Source: Mnemiopsis leidyi (lineage: Eukaryota; Ctenophora; Tentaculata; Lobata; Bolinopsidae). Taken from it: a stretch of 41,560 nucleotides of DNA. Within the stretch, counting starts at the first letter, position 1, and each line of letters opens with the position of its first letter. Below are positions 30,656 to 41,560 of this stretch, in pieces. Made by a program: the position numbers and the translations under genes. Location of the stretch: NCBI GenBank assembly GCA_000226015.1, contig JH152822.1, positions 458,006 to 499,565 of the forward strand. Reading direction: 5' to 3'. The notes below the pieces were generated by a model. The model was not told where the DNA came from and did not search any database. It saw only the letters and a list, made by a program, of their open reading frames with translations.

Positions 30656-31419
30656 TGTACTTACTTAGGTATTGGTTTAGCTTACAGTGACCTGTTAGAC
30701 ACTGTCTAACTGCACACAGTTTTTTACCTTAAAGAAGAGCTTAGTGTTGAACTCAACCCATACTGAGTAACCTCTCTCTCATCTCTGACTACATTGCCGC
30801 AGAGCTTTCTTCCGCTCAGTAGCTGTAGCCAATATGGCGCCCCCAAGTGGTGCCCCTGGTATATAGTGAAGTTATTAAACCAAATGCGCGATTTCGCTAG
30901 TCGCACAGTTATTCTTGCAAAATTTCCCATATTTCTATGACGATTTGGCGTAGCCGGGGCATCGTTACGCCGCTGCTTCCACCCTGTCCTGGAAACTGGA
31001 AGTGTTACACCCTCTTCTCATTGTCACCTGATCCCATCTGGGCAAGTCAATATGCTTTTTGTTACCCAGATAGCCCTAGCCCTAGTTATACACCTTTGTA
31101 GGTGTCCACCTTAGTAGCAAGTTTACAACAGACAGGAATTCCAGGGCATTTTTATAACAACATAGATTTGATGGTCTTTTCTAAAGAGTATCCAGCATGG
31201 TATACATAATGCCACCTCTTAATTTGGTTTGCCTTTGTCAGGTTCATGAAGCTGATGCCTTAGTAGCAGTGTGCTCCTTCTAAAAGTTGTTTTAAGAGTG
31301 GAAATTCAATATCATAATTACTATTTACTGATACTTTGAAAAAAATTGTTGATATCTCCTTTTAAAATATTTTTCAAAGGTGAAGTGTGAAAGTGTGAGA
31401 GATTTTGTGAGAAAGAACG

Positions 31420-34400
31420 ATGTTTCACTATGTCAAGCCAGAGTGAGTAACACATACAATGTGATTAAGCGGGCGGTAAAGATTAAAGTTAAGGAAACTT
31501 CAAGTGCAACTAATGAAAGCTAGACCTAGAGGACCAAGAATTTTTATACATTTTGCAACAAAGAATAGTTAGGACTTTGATTTATATCTTTAAGTGTTTG
31601 TGAAAACATACCTCCTCTGATCTGACCATAGACAACACTGACATGCCATTTTCCCAGAATGCACCAATGGGCGCTCAAAGTGCATGTTCCAGACGCAAGT
31701 GTCTCTAAGACCTTAACTGTGTCCGGTGAATCCACTGTTTCAGAAGTTACTTTAAAACTTGTTGAGCTTTTAGGTAAGAGTGTTAATTCTATTGTAACCT
31801 TATCATTACAATTAAACTTAAACCATGAATTATCACTGTATTGAGGATTAAAGAAATTTCTCCTTGTTTATTCTGCCCTCTCATCATTCGACCTGTTTTA
31901 CTGCTCTCATTCTCATTACCTCACTGAACACATATATCCACTTAATTTATGAATAAAACTTGCTGCCAAGCTAACTCAATTCTCAACCATTTTAGTTCTT
32001 GAACAGCTCATTGATTCAGGAAGTTTGAAAAACTGGTCTAAGTATGCATTGTGGTGTACTGACAAGAAGACATGGCTGATAGCTCCCCGTGCTACCCTCA
32101 ATACTTATGGGCTTGATGCAGGTATGGTGCAGCTGAAATTATGAAATTTTGTTATAATTTCAATTTCAGAGCCAGCAGTGGTTTATAAGATCCGTATGGC
32201 AGTTGACTATCACATACCATAAAATTTGCTACAATTATATTATGCGGTTAGAGCAACCTAACTTCTCAACTGGTCTGTAATTGACTCAGCTGCTCTGATT
32301 TCAATAAGTGCAATAAGTTTCCATCTCCTTAAACAGGGAACAAAGTTATCTTCACTACAACAAGCAAGAAACTGTCGATACAGCTACCCGACAGAACGCA
32401 GCTAGACCTAGAGAAGGCAGACTTCAGTAACACCCTGTTTTCGGTTGTGTGCACCATCTGTAGAGACCTCCGGATTAGGCACCCTGAAGAGCTCTCTCTG
32501 TTGAGGTCAGTCCTGCTGTGAAAGTCCATTTTTTAGGGAAGTCCTAGTGATATTGTAATCCATACGGCCTTACAGTTACATACTCAGAAAATCTTTAATC
32601 ATACACTGCAAACTGTTTTATACCAAGTGGAATAAAACGAACATCACGCATGAACATCATACATTTGTGAGAAAAATATATATGGGTAGTATGTAGATGT
32701 AAATGTTGTACATAGCTAATGTACAATGTTTTTTTTTTGTAAAATGTTTTGCTTGTATTAAAATGCCTAGAAGCAAATTGTCGTTACAATATTCTCCCTC
32801 TGTAGAATGTGACGGAACATCGTGAACTTAACAGATACACGTAGTGTGTTACTGAGAAGTAGCCAATAAGTGCTAACTAAACTGCTAAGAGACATACAGA
32901 CTAGACGGAGACTTTCTAAGTAACTTAAATGAGTACAGTTACTAATATACTTACAGTAACTAATTTATACGGCAGTACAGTTACTAATATATTTACAGTA
33001 ACTAATATACGGCAGTACAGTTACTAATATATTTACAGTAACTGATATACGGCAGTACAGTTACTAATATACTTACAGTGACTGATATACAGCAGTACAG
33101 TTACTAAAATAATTACAGTAACTAATATACAGCAGTACAGTTACTAATATATGTACTTACAGTAACTGATATACAGCAGTACAGTTACTAATGTACTTAC
33201 AGTAACTGATATACAGCAGTACAGTTACTAATAAATGTACTTACAGTAACTGATATACAGCAGTACCGTTAACCAACTCTATCATTACAGTTCCTTGTGC
33301 TACACACCTACATTCACACCACACACACTGCATGCCAGACTGTATAATCTTGGTATTGTTATTCCTTCTACCTTCCAAAGCATATTCCTTGCCTTAGACA
33401 AGCTCAGCAGTGCATTGAATTGTGTCGCGTATACATCCCTTGCCCAGCACTCCTACTCGACAATATAAAACTTTTCTCACGTCCACCAATCAGAAAGCTC
33501 CTCTGGCATCACGTGACAAAAACCAGCCAATCAGCTCCGGGCTTAACTCTGCACGTGGCAGGTTGTGATGTTTAAAGTTATTTTGGTGATGTGTCATCGC
33601 GAGGTTGTAAGGTTTCCCGCAACACGTTACATTTAGCAAACAGTATCTCAGAGTTGTATATTATGTACACAGAAACACACATTTTTACACTGCTTTCTTA
33701 TCAGGCTTTCTGACTATAGAGCATCTCACACACAACGTGATATGATTTGAACCTCATTCTGCGCCTTATTCTTCCCATGGTCAATGGGTAAAAATCTTGA
33801 CCATGACCATGGAAAATTTGGATTTCTAACATGGTCAAGGTCAAAATTTTGACCATTTGTCATGACCATGACACCCGGACATAGGCCCGGACATAGACCT
33901 TAAAAATAATCGTCATCATCTTACCCCCCCCCCTTTTCCCCCTAGTTAGGAATGTATGTATTGTATTTGTTGTCTACATAACTCAGTGAGGATGCGGATA
34001 ATTGAGTTTGTTAATTAACTCGCGGCTAACCAACTTCAACTTTAATTAGCCGGTAGAAGACACTGCCTGTATAACAAGTATACATTGTGTATACCTTTAG
34101 AAATGAGAATAAGTCTAGATATCACCCTATCTAAGATCTGAGTCGTGTCTCTGATCCACTAAAATACGTGATATACAAGTGCACGTGCTAACTGATACTG
34201 GGATATCGCTAGTGATATTACCCCCTAGAAACTTCTCTCCTATTTCATAAATACCAGGACGTGCTCATCCGCAGGGAGCCCTAGAACTGTGCTATCAGCA
34301 CTGCACTAGGGAACCCTGTATAGTTTACACTGAAGCTGGATGTGCACGGTACTCGTGTATAATGTACAGAGTATACACTGACTACACACGATACTACACA

Positions 34401-37400
34401 TTACACAGCTTCCTCACTGTTTGTTTAAATTCACCAGTTTCCGTCCCCAGATGTGCTAAGGAGGAGGATTTGAAGGATGCGCGCAACGTCACTGCGCGTC
34501 GCACCTTCCGTGTCCGCAAAGCTAACAAACCAAAGCCGAAGAAGGATACAGGTGCTTCCCAAAACTCTGTGAACACTGCTGGAGCTAACGCTAATGGTAA
34601 GTCTGGAAAAACGTTGATATATTTCCATATATGGAAATGTCTTTTGTTAAGTTATCATGTCACTTATACTACGTTACATCTATCATAATCGATCTGTGAG
34701 TTGGCCATCAACTTTGAAACAGTATTTACAGTCGCATCTTGTTTTAATTTAAAAAAGATTTTAGGAAACCTTAAACATTTTAACTCTATTCTTATTTATA
34801 GAAAGTTCATTATCAATTCTAACTATTTTCCAACTGAAATCTGCTACTTATCCTAGTTCACTAATATCTTGTTTTTTAATTACGGATAATAATTTTACTG
34901 ACTTATAGGTGCACTCAGTCCAGCTGTTAATGCGGACGGTAAGAGTCGTCCCGGGTTTTCTCAATCACTTCCTCGGAAACACCGGGACTTTTTGAAATTA
35001 CAACAACAAACACGGCTTTGGTTTTGATTACCATAGCCACTTTTAAATCGTTTAAATTCAAGAATTTACTACGCTCATTTTGTTCCCTTGAATTGACGAA
35101 GGTGAGGAAACATACGCCAATGATCAATATGAGAAATCCTGAGATCATCTGATATGGCTACAGCTCATTACACTACAGCCCGTTAATTTACGTCACAAAC
35201 AACATTACGGCACGCCACTCTCTACTTTTGGTTTTCGTTAGGAGAGACGTAGGATTAATTAGTTAGAGTAACATATTTCCCGGTCTGCTATTGAAACCTT
35301 TCATCGCGGAAATACACCACAATTACAAGATACACGGCTTACACGCTTCCGATTTTACTTCTAGTTTTCATATTATCAAATCAAACACTAGATTTCGTAG
35401 CAAGTAGCATATGATGATAATTACATCTATCCTCTTGAAGCTGAATATTACACAGAATAAATAGTGAAAATACTTCATTAAATATACATTTAATAGATTG
35501 CGTTAAAGCCTGCCAATATCTCTACAAATACTACAAAAACCGAGACACTTGAAGTATATAATAATTTCAAAAATATGATAAAAGTTTATTACAAAAACAC
35601 TACAAATAACTAAATATTATAACAAAAACACTACATATAATGATTATGAGTTTATAACAAAAACACTACATGTAATATTATAACATATAATTGACAACTC
35701 AACTTCCCCAGGAGAGCCGCTCTCCCCTCACGGGTCGGTAGCTAACGTGTGTCAGCTCACTCCTGACGAGATAGATCACATCGATATCAAGGAGGGCAAG
35801 ACCATGGACGAGCGTGCCATGATGAACGCCGGCTGGCTCGACAGTAGCAAGTCTCTCATGGAACAGGTACGGTTTTTTCTATAGCACAAGCATGGGCGTA
35901 TTTGTGCGTGCATGTTCGTTTTTGTACGTGCATGTTCGTATTTGCACGTGCATGTTCGTATTTGTACGTGCATGTTTGTATTTGTACGTGCATGTTCGTA
36001 TTTGTACGTGTATGTTTGTATTTGTACGTGCATGTTTGTATTTGCACGTGCATGTTCGTATTTGTACGTGCATGTTCGTATTTGTGCGTGCATGTTCGTA
36101 TTTGTACGTGCATGTTCGTATTTGTACGTGCATGTTCGTATTTGCACGTGCATGTATTTGTGCATGTAGTACTCAGGTGGCAGTAAGGTACACGTACAGC
36201 CGTGTAAACTGTGCAGATGTGGTTTATCTCCTGTTATCTGTAAGGTTTGTGTTGAGTAGTTGAATAACTTACGAAATGGACTGAAAAGGTTGGACTGGGA
36301 GTGAAGAAATAATATCACTTTTACAGTAAATTGTGAAGGTAGCTGAAGAAATGATATCACATCTGCTATAAATCTTGGAGCTTACAGGACCATAATTCAT
36401 TCAAGGAATAAACTTGTTTATAACAAGATGAATTGCAATTGTCGATATCGAATCTTCTTACTCTAAATGTAGTATAATCTCCACTACTTGAACATTATCC
36501 AGCCAACCAGGCCCAAGTTCTCATAAAACAAATTCATAGCTTGTAACCAACAAGTCGTGCTAAGTTAAGCCATCCTCAGCTGCACTGTTTAAACATTCAA
36601 TATTTCCGAGTTTACGACTACTTCACATGTCGTTCTAAGTTTAGCTTAACCGATAAAACATATATTTCCGAGTTTACGACATGTTACATATGCAAGTTAA
36701 ATCAGAAGTATACTCCGTAATGGAATGTGTCGGTACAGTTTCCATTAACTTTGGCTAGATGTGCGGTGTCTTGAGCTGTAACAGTTTAAAAACGGTTACA
36801 CAACGACACACGGCCGTCCGGTTTGCTATATTAGCCCGGGTTCTATTTTTAGAATTTCGAATCAAAAAGTGGTGATTTGTGTGGCTTCTCAAGTCCTTTG
36901 TACATTGAGTTCACGCGTATGAGAATTATGAAGGGCGGTAATGAATTGTAATGGTATAACGATAGGTGTATTAAATTTACTAGTATTAAATTTACTAGTA
37001 GGTAAGGCACGCCGAGATCGGGAAATGTGATGCGGCGAACACAGCTTTAATTGAATTAGCTCATGGAAAATCTGCCTTCTTACACCGTAGTGTGTTGTGT
37101 AATGATATGTAAGTTATAGATCAATCATTTTACCACTCAGCCGTTATCACGATGATGCATCTAGCTCAAAACTGAGTTGTCCACATTTCATGATCATAAT
37201 TTAAAAATCTACTCGTATAATCTGAATACTTGCCTAACTCTTGCTTATCAAAAGTTTCTTTTAGGTTAACCTGAATATAGGTTATACACATGCATATGTG
37301 CTGTATTTTTAGCAATTTTATTTAAGATAATCGCGTTCTATGTAATATTTTGTCATGTCCGAATATAAAGTTTAAGTCTAGACTGCTAAATCGAGGGTAA

Positions 37401-40400
37401 GACAGTGTTGCCCTATCATCAGTACTCACACTCAAACGTCTGCTCATAAGTAAGTAATGATCAAAGAGGCAAGAACAAAGCGTATTTCAGCCTGCATATG
37501 GTTTAACTTTGTTTTACTCTTGGCCAGAGTTGAAAAATAAAGAATAAAGATGGAACATATTAATATTGATATTGATATTGATAACTCCCATTTCAATAAT
37601 GAAACCTTTATAAAATCCCCCTGGTATGCCGCATCACTTAAATCAGATGTGTCGGAGTGATTGTTTACAGACTTGACAACTGTCATGTGGTCCTGGTTAG
37701 AGAGAGGGGGAGGGTCACGTTACAAATTCAATAAACATGTTAAATCTAAGTAGGACAGAACTCTACATATAAACTGAAACGTTCTGATATTGGACATAGG
37801 ACGTGTGGTGTGGCTGGAAATGTACGTTTAAAGGAGGTTTGATTTAGACGTAACCTAGAGGCTTGCTTCTAAAGCCTATTACATAAGTAAAGCCTAACTT
37901 TGCTTGTCTGAAGCCTAACTACGTCAGTATTACGGTTAAAGTGTTATGTTTACTTTTTTAACTTTATCTATAGCCATGGTTTGAGAAATCTTGGAAAACG
38001 TTTAGTAAATGTTATCCTCGCACGAATTCTATCATAGAATTTATGCCATTGATTATTAGACTAACAAGAAAGTATGCGTTTCTTACTTCAAAGTATAAAT
38101 ATCAAGTTTAGGGCTGTATAAGGATCTGTCTGTTCCATCATTACGTTAGATTAGCCCAGACAACACTAAATTTAACACTTAAAATCTTCACGATCTTCAT
38201 GTTCATGCTATATTTGAAACGTGAAGCTTTTAGCAGTGCGTATTAAGTTAACTTTCTCCTACAAAGATGAACGTACTTAGGTCTGAGAAGTACTTTGTGT
38301 ACATAAAGTTCACAATTTTAGCCGTCCCGAAAGTTTCTGCATGTCAGCCAACATGAAATGCAACATTCATGAGTGCGATATAGATACGGTGGTGCTAAGC
38401 ATGCTTGTCATGCTTTGATTGCGGGACTGAAATGTGAATCTGATACTTGATTATTCTTTAGAAATCAAATGTTGATATATTTGATCTGTCGAATACAAAT
38501 TTGACAGTTTTACATCATTTCAGGACGTACAAGAGGGAGACATGTTACTTTTGAGGTTCAAATATTTCGCATTCCTGGACCTCAACAAACAGGTACACAC
38601 TCAGATATATCATGTTCTTTGTGTAGGGGATTAGTTACAACTGATAGTCCTAAGCGAATATTTGAGTTATATCTTCTACCTAAGTTCAGGACTGATTTTT
38701 TGCAAAAAAGTTTGTTCGATCACATCGCCTGTCCCAATCATGGAATGTACTATTAAACTGTAAAATTCTTGAAGAAACGATCCTAACGATTCTGTACCCG
38801 ACCTGCAGTTAGTAAAATTTACATTTGTTGGCTGTCCACGTGACTTGTAACCACGATCACGTGACTTGTAACCATGATCACGTGACTTGTAACCATGGTA
38901 ACGTGACTTGTAACCATGGTAACGTGACTTGTAACCATGATCACGTGACTTGTAACCTTGATCTCGTGACTTGTAACCTTGATCACGTGACTTGTAACCA
39001 TGGTCACGTTACTTGTAACCATGGTCACGTGACTTGTAACCATGGTAACGTGACTTGTAACCATGGTCATGTGACCATGGTCACGTGACACGTAACTTTA
39101 CTTCGTCAGAGTCAGACTATAATTCACTGCTACCGAACTGTTGACTGTTCAAGTATCGTGATCTAATGTGTCTGTGTGTGCTTTCAATACGCCTAGTTAA
39201 CTTCTATACTTCTTCCTACGTTATACTCTTATATGATAAGTCTTAAAAGGTCCTAACTATATTTGTATTTGTAAATATTAGTTTTACGTAATATAAAATC
39301 ACATCAATCAGCGACTGCATTAGTGCATGTGTTGCAATTAATAAGTATAACATGATTCTGGTTAAGAGAGTATTTTACTTAAGTCGATAATTTCGGGTCG
39401 AAGAAGGAAACTTCTAGAAATCTCCCTGTCTTCTACCCACAATATTCAGTCCTGTATAACGGTCCTGTATAACGACATTGAGAGAACTTGAGACCGTCCC
39501 GTCGTGTACAAACCATGTTTAAATACAGGTATCATATTTCAGACGTGTAGGTTTTGGAAATTTCATCACTTGTTTTAACAAGAATCAGACTGCTGGCATG
39601 GAAGAATGAATATAAGTAACTGTGAGAAATGTAACCGAAACAGATCAAAAGTTTATTGCCTTGTAGCTGAACTAGTTTAAGAAATATAGTCTACAGATGT
39701 ACTCCGCGCGGCGCTTGTTTCTGATATCTAGTTGACTATTCCACGTGTAGGACTAGCTAGTTTGTTTTGTACGAAATTCAGGCAGGGGTCTAATTAATTA
39801 TCGCGGTTATTTTAGCTTGATTAATGAACTTGTCAAAGTTAACATACCATGCTATTTATCGAGTGTGTGGATACAAGGACAAAGTTTATAGATTTCTTCA
39901 AGTTTCTAATAGATTAATAGATTAATAGATCTTGCATGTGTGTGTGTATATTGTGTGTAATGTGTACATAGAGTGTATAATATCCTTCTCAACTATTCTT
40001 GTATCTAACTTCTTAACAGTCTACAACCCGTTAATCTTTGCTGTAAAAGTTAAACATGCCATGTGGTCACTGGGGCACCATCTAGTGTAACCAAAACTAC
40101 AAAACACATACACACATGTTCTCATAGTTACTTGTGTTAACCTCTCTCTGGTCCTCGTGTTATTGGCGCCAGAATAGACTTAGTTAGAACAGGTGGATAC
40201 TGTTGGTTGTCGTTAGAGTTAGACTGGCTATTTGCCAAGTTTCTACCATCTTCTGGCGTAAGGTGTTCTTCACTTACAGACAATCTGCGTGTCTGAGTCA
40301 GATCTGTAGAATTAGCTGGAATATTACCACGCTCTTCAGTCTGGCAGCAGTTGTGCTAGTAAATTTGGGATTCAACCCACTGATAAATACTTTGCAATAT

Positions 40401-41410
40401 AATTATAGGATGTGCAATCCCCTTAATTATTGCTTAATTTTAATCCTTCAATGTCTTCATGAAAACTCATGTTTAGGGTTCTGTGTTGTATACTCGAATG
40501 TTACTCTAAATCCAAATTTTAACACCCAAATAGAGTTAGCCACTGATCTATTATAGTAAACGAATCGTCTCACTAGCTAACAGCTATTAATATGAAATTT
40601 AACAGCAATTAAGCAGCCGTAATTAAACGTAATAATCCGCGTTTCAAGGTAACAACTTTCCAACATACCACAATACATCACGTATATCTTTCTATTCAGT
40701 AGACGATTTTTAAGACTGTTGTGGTGAATGAACGATTCAGTTTAGGGCCTTCCTGAGTTGTTTTATTTGACGTATTTTCTTTCTCTTTTTTTCCCATTTC
40801 ATTGATCAAGCGATCCTTCATTTCACAAAACTTAAGAACTAATCTGGTTAGCACTCTTTGACCAAAACACCCTGGATATGAGGTTTAAGAACTGTTTAAA
40901 TAAATAGATAGCCCTTCTCAAACGTCGTGTTTGAAATGTGATTAATCAGAGCAGTACTTGCACCAGACCCTTGCACGCTTTCTCAATAAAGCTCAGATGT
41001 AACGTGAACTATAAATCTGTCCGCAGCTTCACATTTACTACCGGGCGATGAAAGTTTATTCAGTTCTGGAGGAACTTAGTTGTTTTCTTGAGAAAATTAT
41101 AGTGGCATTGTATCTGCCATTGTGATCGTTAGAAAAATCCTTTCCCATCTTTGAAAAAGTGTTCAATAACATCAAATATAGATCTATATAATATACTAAC
41201 TTGATATATCAAGTTTTTACTAATTAAACCATAATTAGATGAATTTTAACCGTCAAATAACCGTTACGTAACCATAAGATAACCGGTAAATAACCGTTAC
41301 AGAGAGACGAAGCTCGTATCAGTGCGCTCTACCATCAAGCTATCAGATCTGTATTGTCTGAGGACGTCGTCCCAACTGAGTCAGAATGTCTCGAATTTGC
41401 TGCTCTTCAG
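31420..41410 (+). CDS. FERMT: kindlin (fermitin family), N-terminal part
   Basis: Kindlins bind integrin beta tails and activate integrins with talin at the membrane. Exons: 31420-31442, 31658-31773, 31996-32121, 32337-32505, 34451-34596, 34909-34938, 35712-35866, 38524-38592, 41303-41410. These give 314 codons, all phases close, and the gene continues beyond the window. Exons 2-4 encode F0 (WALKVHVPD, VTLKLVELL, NWSKYALW, KKTWLIAP). F1 starts about KLSIQLPDRTQLDLEKADFS and includes RHPEELSLL, as in human kindlin-2. Exons 5-7 encode the F1 insertion, Lys-rich and shorter than human. WLDSSKSLMEQ, LLLRFKYFAFLDL and ECLEFAALQ lead into F2. Exon 1 (MFHYVKPE) is tentative: its phase fits, but ATG 31659 in exon 2 could also be the start. 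PH and F3 regions are not in the window. Confidence 0.92.
32506..34450. other. kindlin intron 4
   Basis: A 1.9-kb intron holding a 40-bp tandem array (listed), a CCATGG/TGACCATG palindromic patch (about 33774-33875) and a C-run near 33926. The patch resembles 1050-1100 in an MKK4 intron. No ORF or RNA gene is supported. Confidence 0.75.
32931..33272. repeat. eight-copy 40-44 bp tandem array
   Basis: Units start CAGTACAGTTACTAAT and contain TTACAGTAACTGATATAC. AGTTAC and GTAACT within each unit are complementary, so every unit can form a short hairpin. Two units carry a 4-bp expansion (ATGT). Located in kindlin intron 4. Confidence 0.95.
34909..34938 (+). other. 30-nt kindlin microexon (exon 6)
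   Basis: Flanked by ACTTATAG and GTAAGA. It encodes ALSPAVNAD plus split glycine codons in the F1 insertion. It is phase 1 on both sides, so inclusion or skipping keeps the frame. LSP recurs in the next exon (EPLSPHG), and human kindlin-2 has PLSP in its loop. Confidence 0.75.
35867..38523. other. kindlin intron 7
   Basis: Begins with a 20-bp minisatellite (listed). The remaining 2.3 kb is AT-rich unique sequence with a short ATTGAT-type repeat near 37560-37583. The 80-codon minus-strand frame at 37444-37686 has a hydrophobic stretch, but no homology I recognise and ordinary intron composition, so it is not called. Confidence 0.7.
35901..36170. repeat. 20-bp minisatellite, 12 full units plus partials
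   Basis: Units of the form TTTGTACGTGCATGTTCGTA in exact 20-bp register from 35901 to 36140, then two shortened units. The array starts 34 bp behind the exon 7 donor. It stays open in several frames on both strands because the unit lacks stop words, giving spurious 85-194 aa ORFs. Confidence 0.97.
38593..41302. other. kindlin intron 8
   Basis: A 2.7-kb intron with a 21-bp CACGTG-containing array near its start and otherwise unique AT-rich sequence. The 117-codon frame at 40203-40556 lacks an ATG at its start and is not supported. Short TAACCGTTA repetition (about 41250-41300) precedes the exon 9 acceptor. Confidence 0.7.
38837..39090. repeat. eleven-copy 21-bp CACGTGACTTGTAACCATGGT array
   Basis: Eleven 21-bp units, variable only in the last few bases (GATCA, GGTAA, GGTCA), followed by a palindromic end with CCATGGTCACGTGAC. 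Several unit junctions create the E-box palindrome CACGTG. The 21-bp period is about two helical turns. Confidence 0.95.
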
Positions 41411-41416
41411 GTCAGC

Positions 41417-41522
<106 letters not shown>

Positions 41523-41560
41523 CAGTAAGAACCCCAAATCAACATTCCCAGTTCGCAGTA

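Larger units (their letters stand above)
27859..31419. other. ZNT6 3' UTR and ZNT6-kindlin intergenic region
   Basis: Holds the ZNT6 polyadenylation signal, a CT-rich tract (28377-28432), a GC-rich nested palindrome cluster (28460-29460), a small MTS-like ORF (29553-29681) and a tRNA-derived SINE (30305-30655). The stretch 30660-31419 is otherwise featureless apart from a dispersed-repeat scrap near 30940. It should contain the kindlin promoter. Confidence 0.65.

Noticed and set aside
35776-36360. 194-codon ORF and several 84-123 codon ORFs with HVRICTCM or ARTNTNMH repeats
   Set aside because: They are the 20-bp minisatellite read in different frames and strands, partly overlapping real kindlin exon 7.
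37444-37686. 80-codon minus-strand ORF with a hydrophobic segment
   Set aside because: The Ser/Ile run comes from an ATTGAT simple repeat; no further support.
38837-39090. CRISPR-like regular repeats
   Set aside because: Units are contiguous tandem repeats with no unique spacers, in a spliced eukaryotic gene; the same applies to all arrays in the window.
38819-39091. ORFs with HVTMVTS or TCNHDHV repeats
   Set aside because: The 21-bp array is a multiple of three, so any frame without a stop stays open; no start context or conservation.
40203-40556. 117-codon ORF in kindlin intron 8
   Set aside because: Begins at a non-ATG codon, no homology recognised, composition like surrounding intron.

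Overview
This is a eukaryotic, animal (metazoan, clearly non-vertebrate) genomic window. It is AT-rich, with spliced genes carrying GT-AG introns, many microsatellites and minisatellites, tRNA-derived SINE-like sequences, DNA-transposon remnants and one assembly gap (N's at 20615-21262). Phylum cannot be decided from the sequence. MKK4, DAXX and kindlin homologues place it among animals, and kindlin implies integrin adhesion. No bacterial or viral gene organisation is present.

Five host protein genes all lie on the + strand. (1) The 3' part of a MAP2K4/MKK4-type JNK-pathway kinase occupies 708-4154 (5 exons; the N-terminus lies before the window). (2) Epsilon-COP (COPE) occupies 5864-7093 (3 exons, complete, 295 aa). 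(3) A large DAXX-like histone H3.3 chaperone/SUMO-binding co-regulator occupies 7800-13146 (8 exons, about 1197 aa). (4) A ZNT6/SLC30A6-type zinc-transporter subunit occupies 14404-27858 (9 exons, 362 aa). (5) The 5' part of a kindlin (FERMT) gene occupies 31420 to beyond 41410 (9 exons; PH and F3 regions lie beyond the window). I assembled the exons by hand. In every gene the splice phases close exactly and the joined protein aligns to the named family from memory. They are housekeeping or signalling genes with no obvious joint pathway.

The accessory content sits mostly in introns. ZNT6 intron 7 (8.2 kb) holds, on the opposite strand, two intact tandemly duplicated intronless genes (22154-22861 and 24442-25155). 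They encode an unrecognised secreted protein with ten conserved cysteines. The block downstream of copy A carries a stack of nested transposon insertions: a hAT-like element with an 8-bp near-perfect target duplication, inside it a TTAA-flanked element with 200-bp inverted repeats around the gap, and a tRNA-derived SINE head. ZNT6 intron 5 holds an antisense, ORF1-only LINE-like insertion that splits a minisatellite. Intron 8 holds an intact tRNA-Pro(TGG) gene. Intron 1 ends in four tandem copies of its own 3' splice site, of which only the last keeps the frame open. The ZNT6-kindlin interval has a GC-rich cluster of nested palindromic elements (about 28460-29460) and a SINE. The kindlin introns carry four large minisatellite or microsatellite arrays.

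The most unusual observations are the nested duplicated ten-cysteine secreted gene pair, the quadruplicated splice acceptor, the DAXX homologue with tandem SUMO-interaction-like motifs, and the ORF1-only retroelement. All assignments are from reading alone; no searches were run.
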